Assembly: GCA_016934775.1 (NCBI GenBank)
Contig: JAFGSP010000066.1
Location: 1 to 5,208 of the forward strand
Length of the DNA: 5,208 bases
Source of the DNA: Candidatus Woesearchaeota archaeon
Lineage (GTDB): Archaea > Nanobdellota > Nanobdellia > Woesearchaeales > GW2011-AR15
Direction: 5' to 3'
Part shown: positions 3,961 to 5,208 of the stretch, piece after piece
Position numbering within the stretch: position 1 is the first letter of the stretch
Layout: the number at the start of each line of letters is the position of its first letter
Program-made: the position numbers and the translations under genes
The notes under the pieces: model-generated
What the model was told of the DNA's origin: nothing
The model's database searches: none
What the model saw: the letters and a program-made list of their open reading frames with translations, nothing else

Positions 3961-3968
3961 TTTATATT
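3961..3968 (+). promoter_or_regulatory. TATA box of the 94-aa gene
   Basis: TTTATATT centred about 29 bp ahead of the ATG at 3993 predicts a transcript starting near 3990, so nearly leaderless. A TTCTAA and a palindromic AATTTAAATT follow just downstream. Confidence 0.65.
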
Positions 3969-3992
3969 CTAATTTAAATTAAATCACTAGTT

Positions 3993-4277
3993 ATGGTGAT
4001 GGAAAAAATCGTCGGTATGCTGCATGAGCGCAGGGAAGAGCTTGCTCATCAGCTAAACCATAAGAAAAAGCTTGAGATTGAAAAGCAGCACCAGATATAC
4101 GGGGCGATAAACGAGATTGACCTTTTCCTGCAGACTGTAAGTTATTACTCGCAGAATGATAACGGCCTCGACGCTACGCCAATAAGGCTTGTCAAGCCGC
4201 CTAAGATACAAAAAGCTTCTTTTTTAATAATCTTTGATAAAATCAAATCAAAAATTTCTAACACTAAAACGAACTAA
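3993..4277 (+). CDS. Small coiled-coil protein, unknown function
   Basis: I do not recognise the family. The 94-residue protein opens MVMEKIVGMLHERREELAHQ and stays highly charged and helical to about residue 50, with heptad-like leucine/isoleucine spacing (L11, L18, L22, L27, I30, I35, I38, I41, L44, L46), so a helical hairpin or coiled coil is likely. The second half (51-94) is different: a DNGLDATP turn, then a basic tail with VKPPKIQKASFLIIFDKIKSKIS. There is no signal peptide and no metal-binding cysteine. A second in-frame ATG two codons later (residue 3) is possible, but the TATA spacing fits the first. Support for it being real comes from its own TATA box, a fitting stop 42 bp before the ATPase start, and codon-like composition. 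It is followed by a gene with a separate promoter, so no operon is implied. Confidence 0.75.
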   Translation: MVMEKIVGMLHERREELAHQLNHKKKLEIEKQHQIYGAINEIDLFLQTVSYYSQNDNGLDATPIRLVKPPKIQKASFLIIFDKIKSKISNTKTN

Positions 4278-4285
4278 TCAAAAGA

Positions 4286-4293
4286 TTTATATT
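4286..4293 (+). promoter_or_regulatory. TATA box of the P-type ATPase gene
   Basis: TTTATATT, identical to the box of the 94-aa gene, centred 30 bp ahead of the ATG at 4320. It predicts a leader of about 5 nt. Confidence 0.65.
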
Positions 4294-4319
4294 CTCTTAT
4301 GCCCGCCCTTTGAGATAAA

Positions 4320-5208
4320 ATGACAGAAAATGAATTCTACAAAGGCGAAATAAAACAAGTGTTTTCCGATCTGAAGACAAACGAGAAAGGCTTATCAAAC
4401 GAAGATGCTAAAGCAAGACTTGAACAGTACGGATATAACAGGATAGAATCAAAAAAAAAGATTTCTCCGATTGTGCTTTTCCTTGAGCAGTTCAATGACC
4501 CTGTGATATGGGTGCTTATAGGAGCCCTGATAATTTCTGTCATTGTAGGCTATTATGAATACCAGCAGGGCCACGGTTCTTTGATGCAGCACGCCACTGA
4601 GCCGATTGTCATCGGCGCCATAGTAATAGCAAATGCAATCATTGGCTTTGTACAGGAATACAAGGCAGAAAAGGCTATAGAGGCCCTGAAAAAAATGGCC
4701 TCCCTGAAAGCTGTCGTGGTGAGAGACGGCCAGGAGACAGAAATCAATGCTGAAGAACTCGTCCCAGGAGATATTATTTTGCTGAGCCCCGGTGAGAAGA
4801 TTCCTGCAGATGCCCGCCTTATTTCATTGACAAATCTCCAGACTCAGGAAGCTGCGCTCACTGGAGAATCGCTGCCTGTAAAGAAAGAAATAGCTGCCTA
4901 TGATAAAGAGCTCCAGCTCGGCGACAGGAAGAATATGGTGTTCTCAGGAACTATAATAACTGAAGGCAAGGGAAAGGCAGTCGTTGTCAAGACAGGCATG
5001 AATTCTGAAATAGGAAAGATCGCCAAACTCATTGAAACTGCTGAAGACACCCTTACTCCGCTGCAGAAAAGGCTTGACAAGTTAGGGAAATTCCTCACAT
5101 ACCTTGTGCTTGGGATCTGCGTAATAATTTTCGGAGTGCTGTTCCTCAGGGGCCAGTCAATACTTGATGCACTGATAACTGCTATAAGCCTTGCTGTTGC
5201 TGCAATAC
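4320..5208 (+). CDS. P-type cation ATPase, type IIA calcium-pump-like, N-terminal part (runs off right edge)
   Basis: Membrane pump moving a cation, most likely Ca2+, across the cell membrane at the cost of ATP through a phospho-aspartate intermediate. The first 296 codons are present, about a third of a normal ~900-residue pump. Seen directly: cation-transporter N-terminal domain at about 8-70 (KGLSNEDAKARLEQYGYNRI), helix 1 about 62-78, helix 2 about 95-112, then the actuator domain with LVPGDIILLSPGEKIPADARL (148-167) and the dephosphorylation motif TGES at 181-184 in ALTGESLPVKK. Helix 3 is about 258-277, and helix 4 begins about 283 with LAVAAI, where the sequence stops just before the expected PEGLP of this family. 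The phosphorylation site DKTGT and ion-site residues of helices 5-6 are outside, so Ca2+ versus Na+/K+ or H+ cannot be settled. The ATG at 4320 fits its TATA box; it has no Shine-Dalgarno. Neighbouring the K+ channel, it may share a role in ion balance, but they are not co-transcribed. Confidence 0.94.
   Translation, partial: MTENEFYKGEIKQVFSDLKTNEKGLSNEDAKARLEQYGYNRIESKKKISPIVLFLEQFNDPVIWVLIGALIISVIVGYYEYQQGHGSLMQHATEPIVIGAIVIANAIIGFVQEYKAEKAIEALKKMASLKAVVVRDGQETEINAEELVPGDIILLSPGEKIPADARLISLTNLQTQEAALTGESLPVKKEIAAYDKELQLGDRKNMVFSGTIITEGKGKAVVVKTGMNSEIGKIAKLIETAEDTLTPLQKRLDKLGKFLTYLVLGICVIIFGVLFLRGQSILDALITAISLAVAAI

Noticed and set aside
3993..4000. C box of a C/D guide RNA (GTGATGG) near the 94-aa gene start
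   Set aside because: No CTGA D box at the right distance, and the sequence is the start of an open frame with its own promoter.
4337..5098. Minus-strand reading frames opposite the ATPase gene
   Set aside because: Shadow frames of a gene with clear P-type ATPase motifs on the plus strand.
1..5208. CRISPR array, insertion sequence or rRNA
   Set aside because: No regularly spaced direct repeats of 20-40 bp, no transposase-like frame and no rRNA-like sequence were seen.

Overview
The window is archaeal. It carries a TATA-box promoter at the archaeal distance ahead of nearly every gene, several transcripts that look leaderless, an eS17 ribosomal protein, an Alba chromatin protein, an archaeal-type RtcB tRNA ligase, and two tRNA genes without encoded CCA that are broken up by introns. 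The lineage cannot be fixed from one window. The mix of short intergenic gaps, multiply interrupted tRNAs and MutL would suit an uncultured archaeon, perhaps a DPANN-like one, but that is a guess.

Layout, left to right. (1) The first 111 codons of mutL on the minus strand, running off the left edge. (2) A minus-strand tRNA-Gly(TCC) with two introns, one at the usual 37/38 site and one of 47 nt in the T-loop. (3) A plus-strand pair, rps17e then alba. (4) A plus-strand tRNA that I resolve as tRNA-Arg(TCG) with a 13-nt D-loop intron and a 15-nt intron that splits the anticodon. It is followed by a short segment resembling a tRNA 3' end. (5) A minus-strand two-helix potassium channel with a long helical cytoplasmic tail. 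(6) A 129-bp divergent promoter region with a series of TTCTAA/TTAGAA half-sites one helical turn apart. (7) rtcB on the plus strand, complete and intein-free. (8) A terminator-like hairpin and a 21-bp palindrome, then a 94-aa unrecognised coiled-coil protein. (9) The N-terminal 296 codons of a P-type calcium-transporter-like ATPase running off the right edge.

The most notable signal is in the two tRNA genes. Taking out four introns gives standard tRNAs of 72 and 74 nt. Each intron boundary falls where a bulge-helix-bulge motif with a 4-bp central helix and 3-nt bulges predicts a cut. RtcB, which seals such exons in archaea, lies 1.1 kb downstream of the second tRNA. Three of the four intron positions are non-canonical, so this genome would need a broad-specificity splicing endonuclease, which is not in the window.

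Expression logic: genes that start a transcript have a TATA box 25-35 nt ahead of the start codon and little or no leader. The only clear Shine-Dalgarno sequence is ahead of alba, the internal gene of a two-gene operon. The channel gene is the exception, with a predicted leader of about 37 nt overlapping the operator-like repeats.
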